Assembly: GCA_000708835.1 (NCBI GenBank)
Contig: DF237173.1
Location: forward strand, 5,520-69,519
Reading direction: 5' to 3'
Length of the DNA: 64,000 nt
DNA from: Klebsormidium nitens
Lineage: Eukaryota > Streptophyta > Klebsormidiophyceae > Klebsormidiales > Klebsormidiaceae
Shown here: in pieces, positions 1 through 11,500 of the stretch
How positions within the stretch are numbered: position 1 is the stretch's first letter
Layout of the letters: every line of letters begins with the position of its first letter
Notes under the pieces: generated by a model
What the model was told of the DNA's origin: nothing
What the model saw: only the letters and a program-made list of their open reading frames with translations
Databases searched by the model: none
Position numbers and translations under genes: made by a program

Positions 1-352
1 TGCTTGTTTCAAGAGGGTGCCACGTGTGGCATGCCTGCAAAGAGCAAAGATTGTAGGGGCCCTTTGACCTGCCTTAGGCTAAATTGACAGTGCGGTCAAC
101 ATCTGCTGTGGTCTGCCTTCTTGAAGTGATAAGCTACAACATGCGCAACAATAGCAAATGTTATAGCCTGTCATGATCTCTTTCCTTCCTATGGTTGTCT
201 GAGCATCTGACACCAAGGAGTGGACATGATGAGCAATGTGCTGATCAGACAAACTTTTCCGCAAATCCTCCTGCCGAACAACTTACACACCATAGAAACA
301 AACCAAGAAGCAGAGGAAGACACTCCAAACAGACTCGAGAGTTCATGTGGTT

Positions 353-545
353 GACGTCTACCGACAAGCAAAAAGCTCCAGCACTCTGCCAACTTGCAGG
401 CAAAACACGAACGCTATTGCGCAAGTTTGACATCAGAAAGCTCGTCGTCCTGAAGAACGAGAAACCTCTGATTGGAATTGTGCAAATCACGACGTCTACC
501 CCGAACCAGAAAGCTCCAGCACTCTGCTCAATCGCAGGCATGCTC
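353..545. repeat. 138-base tandem duplication at the left edge
   Basis: The motif GACGTCTACC begins at 353 and again at 491. The motif AGCTCCAGCACTCTG begins at 374 and again at 512. Both pairs are 138 bases apart, so one unit of about 138 bases is present twice with many substitutions. No convincing reading frame runs through it. It may be an intronic exon-edge duplication of a minus-strand gene that leaves the window on the left, but I could not identify that gene. Confidence 0.6.
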
Positions 546-833
546 AGAAGCTTATTACACAGGTCAGTGAGAATCTCGATGTATGCTGCCCCATTGCTTC
601 AAGAATTCTTGTGCTACCTTCAACTCCCACAATTACAGCGAGCGTCACACACAAGGGTGGTGGCTGGAGCCGCTCCTTTCTGACCCACACTGATGGAAAC
701 AAACCCTAACGAAGGTGCTCTGAGCAGACGCACCTGCCTGCGGCTTTGCACAATGTTTCAAGGCCTGTGCACAAGATAGTCAACATGCTTTGACAAGAAG
801 AGAGACGCACCTGCGGATTGCAGCCGGGCCTTC

Positions 834-1049
834 TCATCCCGCAGCTGCTTCAATCTCCTTGTCCAGCAGCTTGTTCTTGTTCTCCCGCAGCTGCTGCAGC
901 TCAGTGAACCACCGTTGCACAGCCTCCGTATTGCCAGCGTTCTCTGCAGCCTCGGCCTTTCCCTCTGCTTTCTCGATCTTAGGCTCAAGAGCTTCAATGG
1001 CTGCATTCACCCTGGCGATTTCCAACTCAACAGCCTCCACAGTACCCAT
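834..1049 (-). CDS. Short coiled-coil ORF, possibly first exon of a broken or partial gene
   Basis: An ATG at 1049 opens 71 codons rich in Glu, Lys, Ala and Leu, with heptad-like spacing and no Pro or Gly breaks in the middle. This predicts a coiled coil ending in ELQQLRENKNKLLDKE. The frame closes at TGA 834-836 with no usable GT donor before it. One base out of frame the coiled coil continues as KQLRDEKARLQSAG and then meets a good donor (GCAG/gtgcgt) near 787. This suggests a frameshift (real or a sequencing error) in the first exon of a longer gene running off the left edge. Coiled-coil N-termini like this occur in Crinkler-like and many other families. I cannot name the gene. Confidence 0.35.
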   Translation of the reverse strand: MGTVEAVELEIARVNAAIEALEPKIEKAEGKAEAAENAGNTEAVQRWFTELQQLRENKNKLLDKEIEAAAG

Positions 1050-1254
1050 GTTAGGGGTCTCTGAACTCCAGTAGGCTTCTTGAGCGAGGTAGCATCAGAG
1101 AAGGGACATTCGGCAAAGAGATAGGAAAGTGCTGTCCTGTCAAGAGAACTGATGCGCAAAAGAAACTCGCAGACGCAGAGATTGCTTGCGCCTGAAGATG
1201 GTCCTCGAATGTCAGAAGACTCGTAGACAAGACAGGTGTTGGGACCCGTACTTA

Positions 1255-1570
1255 GCAGGACGACAGGAGAGACAGGGCAGACAGTGGTTCCCGTGTCCGG
1301 TCCTCCGCCTTCATGCTCAAGCACTTCACCTCCAATCTGTCATTCACTGATTCAGACAGGACGGACCTCAATCTGACCCATATCATGTAGAATGTTCGAA
1401 TCATTTACGAACAGAGCGAGTCGACAGGAGGACAGGAGGGACAGGTGAATCTTGTGTCCAAGTCCCCGCTTATGTTTGACCATCCCACCCGATATATGGT
1501 GATTTTTGTGATTGACCGCATGAATCGACAGTAGGACAGGAAAAACGGTTTGGACAGGTGACCCTCTCGT
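1255..1570. repeat. Degenerate GACAGG-rich repeats
   Basis: GACAGG-containing blocks recur around 1262, 1354, 1423 and 1527, spaced about 70-105 bases. Each is flanked by similar CTGGTCC/ACTTGTCC-like stretches. The copies are strongly diverged and no protein frame is shared. Confidence 0.45.
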
Positions 1571-1627
1571 CCTGGTCACGGCTTATACCTGCCAAACCGG
1601 ACAATATTTGGCTGGCGAATCTTGGAT

Positions 1628-1805
1628 ACACACCGCACCGCACCGATCGGTGCACACTGCACACGTGGCGCCAGTACGCACAGCACCTCACCGCACCGCA
1701 CTGCACCGCACCGCACCGATTGGTGCACATTGCACACGTGGCGCCGCTCGCACTGGTCGGCACCGCGGCTCACCGCACCGCACCGAACCCACCCGAACCC
1801 CAACG
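1628..1805. repeat. CACCGC simple repeat with a duplicated 41-base block
   Basis: Runs of ACCGC alternate with a longer block reading GATYGGTGCACAYTGCACAC followed by GTGGCGCC. This block occurs twice, starting near 1645 and 1717. All six frames stay open here only because the repeat lacks stop codons, so the open frames are not evidence of coding. Confidence 0.75.
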
Positions 1806-2184
1806 CACAGTGCAACTTCGCTGCGGATAATGCGGCCGGCTTGGGCTGCAGTGTGCCGCACAATCCGGTAGTGCGCCGATGACACCTAATGGCATCATAT
1901 AGTCAATTTCTGCCAGATGCGCCCAAAGTCGCCACCGTCAGATCAATATAAAAGGCATTTCTGGGGGTTGTCGGCCCTCATTTTCAAGAGTAGCACTTCC
2001 AAAATCCGGCAAGCACTTAGGGGGAAGGTGAGGGGCGACCTTGGTATAGGCGGGGCGCCCTCGCACCAATCTTGCCTCCAAAAAGGGACCTTACATACAT
2101 ACATATTAGCAAGCTCCCGAAGGGTTCCAAACTCTCGTACTACAATCTGTTATAGTTTTTTTTCTTCTCCGGGAAGGAATTCTG

Positions 2185-2533
2185 ACAGATTAGCAGTACA
2201 GAGTTTTCCCTTCGGTTCTCATTTGGCGATATGTATCTATGTAAGGCCATACCTGAAAAAGATGCAATATTGTACTTGATCTTTTGGAGAAGAGAATATA
2301 ACAGATTAGTAGTAGAGAGTTTTCCCTTCGGCTCTCATTTGGCGATATGTATATATGTAAGGCCATACCTGAGAAAAGATGCAATATTGTAATTGACTTT
2401 TTGGAGGAGAGAATATAACAGATTAGTAGTACAGAGTTTTCCTTCTCGGATCAAATTGCCAATATGTATGTAAGTAAGGCCATACCCGCAAAAGCTGCAA
2501 CATTGTACTTGTATTTTCGGAGGAGAAGGTAAC
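2185..2533. repeat. Three-copy tandem repeat, period 116-117
   Basis: ACAGATTAG starts at 2185, 2301 and 2418. Each unit then carries AGAGTTTTCC, a cATATGTAT segment, TAAGGCCATACC and GCAAYATTGTA in the same order. Units one and two are nearly identical. Unit three has diverged, especially in its middle. The array lies about 420 bases upstream of the next plus-strand gene. Confidence 0.9.
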
Positions 2534-2954
2534 CTACTTAGGAGTACACTGGCATCGCTTCCGAGTGCCCGGTGATCGGGTTGGGACTACTTGGGCGCCG
2601 ACTTCCAAGTTTCGACCCCGTTCCGGACACCTTCACTTTCTTGAGTCTAGGGGGGTACGACGTGGCGCGATGTGATTGGCCCAAATTTAACACCGAACTT
2701 CATTTGGTTTGCTGAGGGGGCGCTCAAGGGCTTGTGAAGCTGACCTGTCTCGTCGCAAGGCCTCTTGAGTCTCCACCGCTCGGCTTAGAATAGAAATATT
2801 GAAGGGATATACTGAAAACAAAATAATGAATATATCAGAATATTCCTTTCGCTGTGTCCTTCGGACTCCTTCCGACTCCTTCGTACCAAAATGGTGGCAT
2901 TGCGCATTTGACCTCAAGTGCACTTTGCACAGCTTGGAAGCGCTCCGTGCAAGC

Positions 2955-5900
2955 ATGGCTGCCGGTGCGGTTGCTTGTGCTTGCCAAGCCCGCTTTGCAG
3001 CACTCCCACAGCTCCAGGTTCCCCTACAGCCAGCTCGAGTCCACAATCTGTCAGCACTTCTCACTCCCCTACGAAAACGTCTGCATGCAAAACTGTATAA
3101 TCCCTCTTCGTTTCTGTTCGGTGACCAATTACTATCCCTCTCCTCCAGCACTGAAGCTCCTCTTCGAGCAGACATTGAGAAGGTTCCACCGAAGGGGAAA
3201 GGGATGCAGATTCCAAGACGGCAATTGGTTTTGGGAGGGACTGGAATCCTGATCGCCGCAGCGGCAGGAAATGCAGAGAAGCCAGCAGCTGCAGCGGCAG
3301 CAGCTAGTGCAGAGAGTCTAGTCCAGCCTCCCGCATCTGTCCTGGTTATAGGAGCTGGGGGTGCCACCGGGGGCAGAATTGTCAGGGAGTTGCTCAAGCG
3401 GGGCTACAAGGTGAAGGCGGGGGTGCGGGACGTTGAGAAGGGCAAGGTGGGGGAATGTGTTGACTAAACTTTGTGTGGTTTTACGCAAGTTTTCTGTCTG
3501 CAATCTGGTAATGAATACAAACGTGGGGAAAGCATCAATGCTTGGGGGGGCTGCATTATGCTTTTCCCAAGGAGCGTATACATGAAGAAATCCACATTCT
3601 TGCCTCCACTACAGATGCTTCACGGTCAAGCTTGGGGGGAACAGTGACATCATCTTCACCTTGAGAGCATGACGCCCCTCAAAAGTCTTGGGGGAACTGT
3701 TACTGCACTGTTGGGACGCTCAAGTCACTTTGTCAATTGTTGCAAGTATTGAATGGAGCAGGGCTGATAGTTCTCATGACTGCTTCGATGGAGTCACGGT
3801 GCTTCGCATTGACAGCCAGCTTACCCCCAGTCTCTACCTCGCAACTAAGCTGTCATCTGCCTTTCTTCCTGCCCAGGCCAAGCTTGGGGCTGCGGACGGT
3901 CTGTCCTTCGTAAAGACGGATGTCACAGAGCCGGAGTCTGTTATTGCGCAGGCGATTGGTGACGCTGAGGCTGTGATAGTCGCCACCGGAAAGGCCAGCC
4001 TGAATCCAGCCGATTCTTGGGCTGTAGACAATCTAGGTGAGAAGTATTGGAGCTGGAGTCGTCAGGTCACCAACAGCCGGTATCTGAGTGGACGCATGAG
4101 TGCATTGCTTGGGCAAAAAGGTTGACTCATCAGAGTCTACAGCTCTACTCTTCGCAGTTGACTGCGCACGGTGAGCGTCGCTGGTCCTTTGGCAGGACCG
4201 GAGACAATAATGAGACAGCCCTTGAGTAAACCGCGGGGGGGGCGAGGTTTCTGAGAATGCGGGTATGGGACTTTAAATGAGCCTGCCAGTCAGACCATAA
4301 GATCGAGTGTTCGAAAAAGCTGGTGGTCTGCGACCAACTTGATGCATCAATGTAAGGGTGTTCCGAGTACCAGGACTGGGGGAGACAATCGAAAAGCTTC
4401 CTGCCGACTCGCTCGTTATGAAAGAGGTTTTCAAAAGCAGGACAGCTCCCCGAGGCCACCTCGAAGTTATGTCACACAAATCATTCCCAATGATAACCCC
4501 GTATCAAGCAATGAAACATCGCTCGCGCCCATCCTTTCAACCCCAGCTCCGCATTAGAGGTCCTCACACTCTCTGAACAACAGACCTTCTGGAACACAGA
4601 CGAGCCATCGAATGTTGCAGAAATTGCGCCCCAGGCGAAACACGCGCTGAAGCTCGCTCCTTTTTGGATTCCAGGTACTCAGAAGGCCGTTGATGCCGCC
4701 AAGAAGAAGGGCGTCAAGAAGTTCGTGTTGGTCAGCTCTATTCTGACGAACGGCGCTGCGATTGGCCAGTTCTTCAACCCCGCGTACCTAGTTCTGAACA
4801 TAATCGGAGGCGGCGTTCTGGTGAGTGGTGGCGCTCGACACAGTGACAGTTGCGATATCCAACGATTTCGTGTGTTGCGAGAAGCAGGGACGGCGTATAA
4901 TTTTCTGACTGTCGATCAACCGTTTTCATTGATTTCGGATTCCATCGGTTCGTGGTGAGCTTGGTCTTCGGTCGTCTGTTTGACTCTCGAGAAGGAGCTG
5001 TTTCCCACACGGAAAAGTCAAAGGATTTCGAAGCGTCTCGAGTTTCAAGACCAAATATATGTCAGGCATCGACATTTGACAGTACACTATCGACCACCCG
5101 AGACCCTTTAACTCGGAGTCACTGACACGGAACATTCCCACAGTTTTCGCCAGTTACTGTACGCCTTTCCTCTTACAGCATGCTATCAGGTTCGAGACGC
5201 CTTTCACTCAGCACCTCCTCTCTGCAGTAGTTCCTCGTCCCGCTGCTTAAGGACCTCGAGTAAACATGTTCTTACGCCCGAGACTGTGTGACCAACTTGA
5301 GCGACTGCTTCTCTCGTCTCTTCTGTAGTTCGCCAAGTTGAAAGCGGAAGAGCACATCAAGAAGGCGGGAGTTGACTACACGGTTGTGCGGCCAGGCGGG
5401 TTGTCGAATGAGCCCCCCGCAGGTTCCGTTGTCATGGGGTCGGAAGACACCCTCTTCGGCGGACGGATCTCTAGAGACCTGGTAAGCACCACCTCTTCGC
5501 AAGCTGCTTCGAAACGCGGCAATGCTGCGAGCATTACTACCCTGATGCTTGTCCAAGAGAGTGTGGGGCTGGTTGCTGGAATGCAAAGAAGGCACTCGTC
5601 GGATCTTTGAAGTTTGTGCCATGAGGCTGCCGCTTTGCTTTCCGGTCTTCAAAGCCTCACCAGAAACAAAAGCTCGATGAAGAACAAGGATGCTTACCCG
5701 GGCCACAATGCGTCAGGATGTCGACCATCGAAGAGAGGAAAAGTGCTTCACACAGAAGAAGCGAACCTGTGACTAGGAATCCTGACCAAGAAAACACGAA
5801 AAAGGTCTGCTGTTGCTCATTTTGTGCGTCACCCTGAATCTCATCTCAAGTGATCGTATCCCTACAATGTCAGCTTACTCTGATGCGGCCCGATGCGGCT

Positions 5901-6113
5901 TTGTCAAATGAAGCACAGGAGTTGATGTACTGCAGACCGTCTAGAAGCTAATCAAAAGGATTTTGCCGTTGCTTGCCGCAGGTTGCGTTGGTAGCAGTGG
6001 AAGCCCTTGTTTCAAAGAATGCATCCAAGAAGGTTGTTGAGGTGATTGAAAGCCCGGACGCCCCGTTGAAATCCTTCGAAGACATGTTTGCTGCATGCAA
6101 GAACGCGAGTTGA
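2955..6113 (+). CDS. Chloroplast NAD(P)-binding Rossmann-fold protein (At2g34460 type)
   Basis: Five exons (2955-3446, 3877-4036, 4675-4820, 5329-5481, 5982-6113) join in phase to 360 residues. The first 120 or so residues are Ala/Leu/Ser/Arg-rich and look like a plastid or thylakoid transit region. They are followed by the nucleotide-binding loop VLVIGAGGATGGRIV and by KAGVRDVEK. Further blocks match the atypical SDR family of At2g34460/Tic62-like proteins: VVDNLG-type AVDNLG, KKFVLVSSILTNGAA, FNPAYLVLN, KAEEHIKKAGVDYTVVRPGG and the C-terminal VALVAVEAL. Such proteins bind NAD(P) without a well-defined substrate. The start at 2955 is chosen because it directly precedes a typical transit sequence; an in-frame ATG at 2799 would add 52 atypical residues. 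Confidence 0.9.
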
Positions 6114-8468
6114 AAAGATTCACGCCGACTGTTTAGCAATTCAGCAGGCGGGGCTGTTTCAATGTTGGTGATCAGCTTGTTGCCCAACAGCATGTGCAAT
6201 GTGAAACATCCTCGTTCCTCTCTGACCACAGCTATGACGCTTAATTATCCCGTGACAGTCAAACTGAATGGATTTCTCATGGAGGATGATCCATCATCAG
6301 TTGAACCACTTGTTGATGTGCGATTGCATGATGTGCGATTGCATTTTGTCTCAGATCAGATATCGTTATCGAAGGGGCCGATGCAATCAGTCGCCCAGAT
6401 GCCCAGTATCACGCCGACGCAAGATGACTCGCCGAGCGGGTCGATCCACATGCAACTCTCTAAACGCGATCGCCGGATGGTGCGCACGGTTATTGAGTAT
6501 GCAATCATGATGTCGATGAATCGGCCACGCTCCCTGTCACAAGTCTGGGCAGGACTAAATAGACTTTCTCTTGGCGGCTGGATGATTGACTTGAGAGAAC
6601 TGCTTATCCGACGACTAGCTATCTGATTAATCACGACAAGTACATGCAATCCGACCTAGCTTAGGAGCTGACTGATACCGGCTCTTTACAAGATTCTCAG
6701 TAATTGGAGCGGCGCCTGTACGTACTGCACGTCCTCAATCATCGATCAATTTGTACTTATTTGTATTAGTATGTTAATTCGCACTATATATAAGTTCGGT
6801 GGATCGCATTAGCTTTCACATGCGCAAGTTGAGCATAGACAATTCCGTCATGCACTGCGTGATTGGAGCATCGATCCGATCATGATGAATATTTCCGCGG
6901 TCAAGAACTCATGCATGAGCTTAGGAATCGCTACCGGCCATTCAATCACACCAGACGTCATCATGGCCGTATATATATTGCATGCAATCAAGCCATCGCC
7001 AAATACTAGCTGACGCGGCTGCAGATTTTGCTCATTTTATATCACTGACATTGCCTGGTGCCGGATGGCCTTCATTTCGCGAATTTGCATTTCAAGATAT
7101 GTTGCTCACAACCATAACGCTTGCCGCGCATTTCGAAAGCACTATGATTGAATTGCCGCTCCTCGCGAGTCGAGCTAGCTCATGCAGTCAATGATGGCCC
7201 AGTGCAGTACATTGATGGTTTGCCAGATGCCTACAATACAATGCAAACTGCTAATGCATGGCATGCCGCCGGCTTGTCTGGCACTATTGCAGTCGGGTGC
7301 GTAACGGAATATATGGTGATGCTATGTTTGCCAGCTCACAAAACATCCATATGTGAAATTGTCAATTGCATTGAAGTTTGCAGTGGGCGTACTGTGTAGT
7401 GACCGTCTTACGGCCTGGAATCCTTGAGTGGCTCGACTGCACAAACGTACTACTGGTATATCCGTCTGTGGCCTTAGGCGGCCGCTTCAGGTAAACGAGA
7501 CATACTATCCTAAAGAAAGGCCCCAAGACCAGCACTTCCTTCTAGGGCCTTTCACCACTTTGACACTGATGTGTTATGTAGTAAATATACAGAAACCAAT
7601 GAAGTCGGTTACATTTCAGAACGTGCCTAATCATCTGTCCTATGAAGGTGACTCACCTTCTTTGTTTCTAAAATCGTCAAACACCGAGGAAGTCACCAAG
7701 CAACGCTAATGCCATGGTTGCCCCTTTCGTTGGATTGCCCAACGGGGCTTGCTACGGCTTAGCCGTTAGACTCGTAAATAAAAACACACATGCATCAACT
7801 ACGTAGTTAGGCAAACTGGACCACTTTGAGATGATCTGCTTGACGAGCTAGTAATCCTTCGCGCCTGGAGTCTCCGCTAGAGCCCCTTCGAAGTGAGATG
7901 TTGGAGAGCCGGCGGGCAACTTGGAGGTCTGTGAAAGTGCCACAAAACAACGTTAGTACCTGTTGCACACTGTGTTACGAGGGTTTAAGGCAATGATTTC
8001 AGAGAGATCACCTGGGGCTGCTTTTACCTGATTGTTGCTCGAGGGAACGGCAGACCACATCCGAAAGGGAGTTATGGGTTGAATACTGTTCGCCTGGTTG
8101 CAACCTCTTCCTTGTATATTGCGGGTGCTCTTGCACGAAAGGTTGATGCGGGCAATTCCAAGTACGTGCGTCAAAAGTAGGTGGAACGAAAGTAGATGGC
8201 AGGGCCCAAGTCCACAGCGCCGACGCTATTTTCAGTGGCCCAAGCATTGCTTTCTCGCTGTTTGCAAGAGATTGCCGAGTAAGCCACCTGAAGAAAGGGT
8301 TCCTTAGATTCACGGAAGAATGGCTAGTTACATTCATGAAGGAACAATGGCGAGGGGGTCACTTACATTTACGGAAAGAATCGAGAAGGGTCAACCAAAG
8401 CCACGGAAATAACATAGAGCGGGGTTCACCTTCATTCACGGAAATAGGATGAAGGAGGGTCACATAAG
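6114..8468. other. Convergent spacer, CATG-rich, no gene seen
   Basis: This tail-to-tail spacer separates the Rossmann gene from the dioxygenase gene. From about 6620 to 7280 it is AT-richer and dense in CATG, TGCATG and ATCGAT. No frame resembles a known protein. A possible extra last exon of the dioxygenase may lie at about 7953-8140 (acceptor near 8143, in-frame TAA at 7953), but I could not support it by similarity. Confidence 0.6.
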
Positions 8469-8501
8469 TCATGAGAGTAGAATGAAGGGAGGGTAACTCA
8501 C
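8290..8501. repeat. 34-base tandem repeat ending at a splice donor
   Basis: GGGT-anchored units begin near 8297, 8356, 8388, 8422, 8457 and 8491, the later ones spaced 32-35 bases. Several share CACGGAAA(T). On the minus strand the last unit contains the donor of dioxygenase exon 13 (AAT/gtgagttacc at 8501-8502). Further units carry donor-like gtgacc or gtgaac at the matching place. Confidence 0.75.
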
Positions 8502-11500
8502 ATTGCCAGGGGGAATAAAAACGGTGGGCTTCGGGGCCGGCTTCGGGGCCGAGTACTTGGCCAGTATCCCGGGTGCACAATTGGTGCCCTTGAAGATTTC
8601 CTTTCTCACTGCAGCACGGAACGGGGGACATGGAAATGTCAGCCAAAGCGCAGGTCGGGACGCTGTCGAAACAGCATGCTATGCAACTCACAGGTTCAAG
8701 TGAGAGCGCCGCTGCTGTGTCAAAAGTTTACTCAGCCTCGCAGCCGCTTCCTCTCACTCAAATGCAGTTCCAAAAGAGAGCAGCGGAGTTCAGTCCGGTC
8801 CGTCGAAGAACCAATTCCGGTGAGGATGAGACAAGGCTACTCAAAAACAGCAACATCAGGGCCATCAGACGGCTTGGTAGCAGATCCCTTACTTCATCAT
8901 CAGGCGATAAAATTGCTGAAGAGAAACTCGTCGGCAGTTTTGAGACATAGCGATTTGTTTAAAAACTGCAACGCTGTTGTGCCAAACACTGGTGCCTTGA
9001 CCTTGGCTTCCAAAAGACGTGTTTTCCTGATAACAGTGCCAGAGAGCCAGATACAACTCTTTAATCTGATTCTCCCACAGCGCTCAAAAATATTGCTTCT
9101 CCTCTTGATGTCCCTGTGACATCTTCGCAAACAAGCTGAGCCCCCGGTTTGCTTCCGTGCTCGCACAGAGTCTGGCACCTGTCAGCAACGTGCCTTAAAT
9201 GCTCTCGTGTGCTTTTTCTGAACTGCTGATGAACAAAGTGCGAGCGCTCTCACCCGTGCCCTTCTCGTCCGACGATTACTGGAGCTGCAAATGCTACTGC
9301 AACCTCCTTCGATTCACGTCTAGAAGAGATACCTCCAAAAAGGAGACATCTTTCTTGATCAAGTGGTTTCTAGGACTCTCACCCGTGCCCTGGAAACCCG
9401 GTTTCTCGGCACCCTCGCTCTTCTTGTCCGGCACTGTCAGCAGCGACGCACTGGCCAGCCGCCAGTGAAGCCAGTTTTTCGGGTCCGTGTACTTCGTCTT
9501 GTAGTCCACCGGTTTTCCATCCACCTCCTTCACCAGCTTCAGGTTCGTGTTGCGCTCGATGACGTCAGCGAAGTGGGAGGTGACGGCGTAGTAGTAGCCC
9601 TTTGCCGTGGCCGTTCCGGCGTCGAAGTCGACGAACAGGCGGTCGTTGCGAATCAGGTTCAGGGCGTCCTGCGGGGGTTTGAGCTTTTAGGGTTTTAAGG
9701 TTCTAGGATCTTAGTTTTTCGGAAGCGGGGCGTGGTGGGATATGAAAGCTGGGCACGGTATAATTTGGACGGATCAAACAGTTGCACAGTGGACTGAGGT
9801 AAGGTGGTCTGGATTGATCCAGAGACAATCCAGGCGGCAGCGTCCCCAAGAAAATCACTACGGTACGGCAACTCAAGGGGATTGGCATCCAAGCAAAGTG
9901 AGCACCGTGTCAAAAAGCAAGGGTTCACAACCGGATAAAAGACCCTAGTGACCGTTCTGTTGACGTTTGCAAAAGAGGACGCGTCTGAGGAGTTGACTGC
10001 TCCGTCAATTCGCTGAGTAGTGCGACAACTGGCCGCAAAGTGATCCGTTTTGCGGATGCCATGCAGAGCGGCCGAATCCAAAGCGAGTACATTCTCTTGA
10101 TTCTGCTGTCGCTGCTGTGTCCTGCTTGAAAGAAGCCCCTGATTGACAGGACCGGCGTATCGGCAACTTGGGCCACCTCAACGCTTTCGTACACGTGCTG
10201 CGAAGGCGGTCGCGGCACAAAGACTTGGTAGGTACTGCGGAAATGTAGCAGACTGCTGCACAGATTTGATCTCTCCTAAAAAGACATTCCTCGGACAGGA
10301 CGAGAGCCATTTTCTTGGAAAGAGGTGCTCCTTTCTTCCGACTGCAGTCACAGAGGAACTAGACTGAGGGAAAGGGCAGATGCAAGGCAGCACGAAAGCT
10401 CACCTCCAGGAGCCCGATCGAGAGGATGTTGCCGAACTTGATGCCCTTGCGGCCCGAGCGCTCGGCGAAAACCCCCGGGTACAGCTCCACATGGTCCGCA
10501 TTGTCGTTGCCCTTTGAGTCGGTCCCGTACAGCTTGCGCAGGGCGCCTGCCACCTGGCACAAGGGGATTCGGCGACGGTCGGCGGGTTGGGGAGGGGTTA
10601 TAAGAGAGCTGGAGGTGGCCTTTACCAGTAGATCTGTGCAGTTTCCTGACGATGCAGCAGAAGCAGGTTTTCAGGGGGTGGGGGCTTGGTCGACTAGCTG
10701 GAATTCCAATGAGCGGTTACTGAAGCGGCATACAGATAGAAAAATAGGATAGACAGGCAAAGCGTGCATGTGTTTACTGGAAGATGAAGAACTAAGCTCC
10801 TTTCGCCAGCTATCCATAGCAAGGACCATTTTCCGGCCGGACTGAGCAACGAACGCTTCGACAATGACGCCGATCCTTCCACGTCAAAAGCAGTGGATCA
10901 TTGGAACAAATCGTGGCAGAGGAGCTCACTTTTTGGTCTGGGTTGATCTCCTCGTACGTTGCGCAGCGCATGAGGCCCAGGTGGGCGCGGAAGTCGTTGT
11001 AGGTGCCGACGTTCTGCTCGCGCGCCTTCTTCATTGTCCGCTTCTCGGCCTGCATTCAGAGGGTCCGATCTGCTTAAAGAAAGAGTCGTGAGACACGTCC
11101 GCTGCAGCGATCGATTGCCCCGCATACTATTCTTTCGAGTTGGTAAGGGATAAACCACGTGAAAACAATATTGGCAACACCAGAGCAGGATCTACTGCTC
11201 GAGGTACCGCCGTGGGATTACGTGGTTTGACGCCCTCTTGAAACTTCAAACCCGCAGGTACCATGCGTTCCTATGACGTCAGTACCATGGGGAAACTCAA
11301 TCGGGTTGGACCAGGAAAGAACGACTAGAGAGCGCACGTCTTTGAAGGATCAGAGCAGGATCTGAGCTTCTTGTTCCTACTCGTTAAAAGACACTGCGTA
11401 GCCAAAAGTCGGGCTTGTCTGGCTCGTTTGACTTGTACTCAGTCTCTGACTTTCCTCAACTATCCACCGTCGTGGATAGCTGACCATTTCGGAGCATCCA

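Noticed and set aside
1558-1885. Several overlapping open frames of 65-97 codons on both strands
   Set aside because: They all lie in the CACCGC simple repeat, which lacks stop codons in every frame; the products are His/Arg/Cys-biased artefacts.
3537-3890. CTTGGGGG words in intron 1 of the Rossmann gene as echoes of exon 2 (AAGCTTGGGGCTGC)
   Set aside because: Only 8-11 bases match at uneven spacing (about 3541, 3631, 3690 against 3882); too short to claim as junction duplications.
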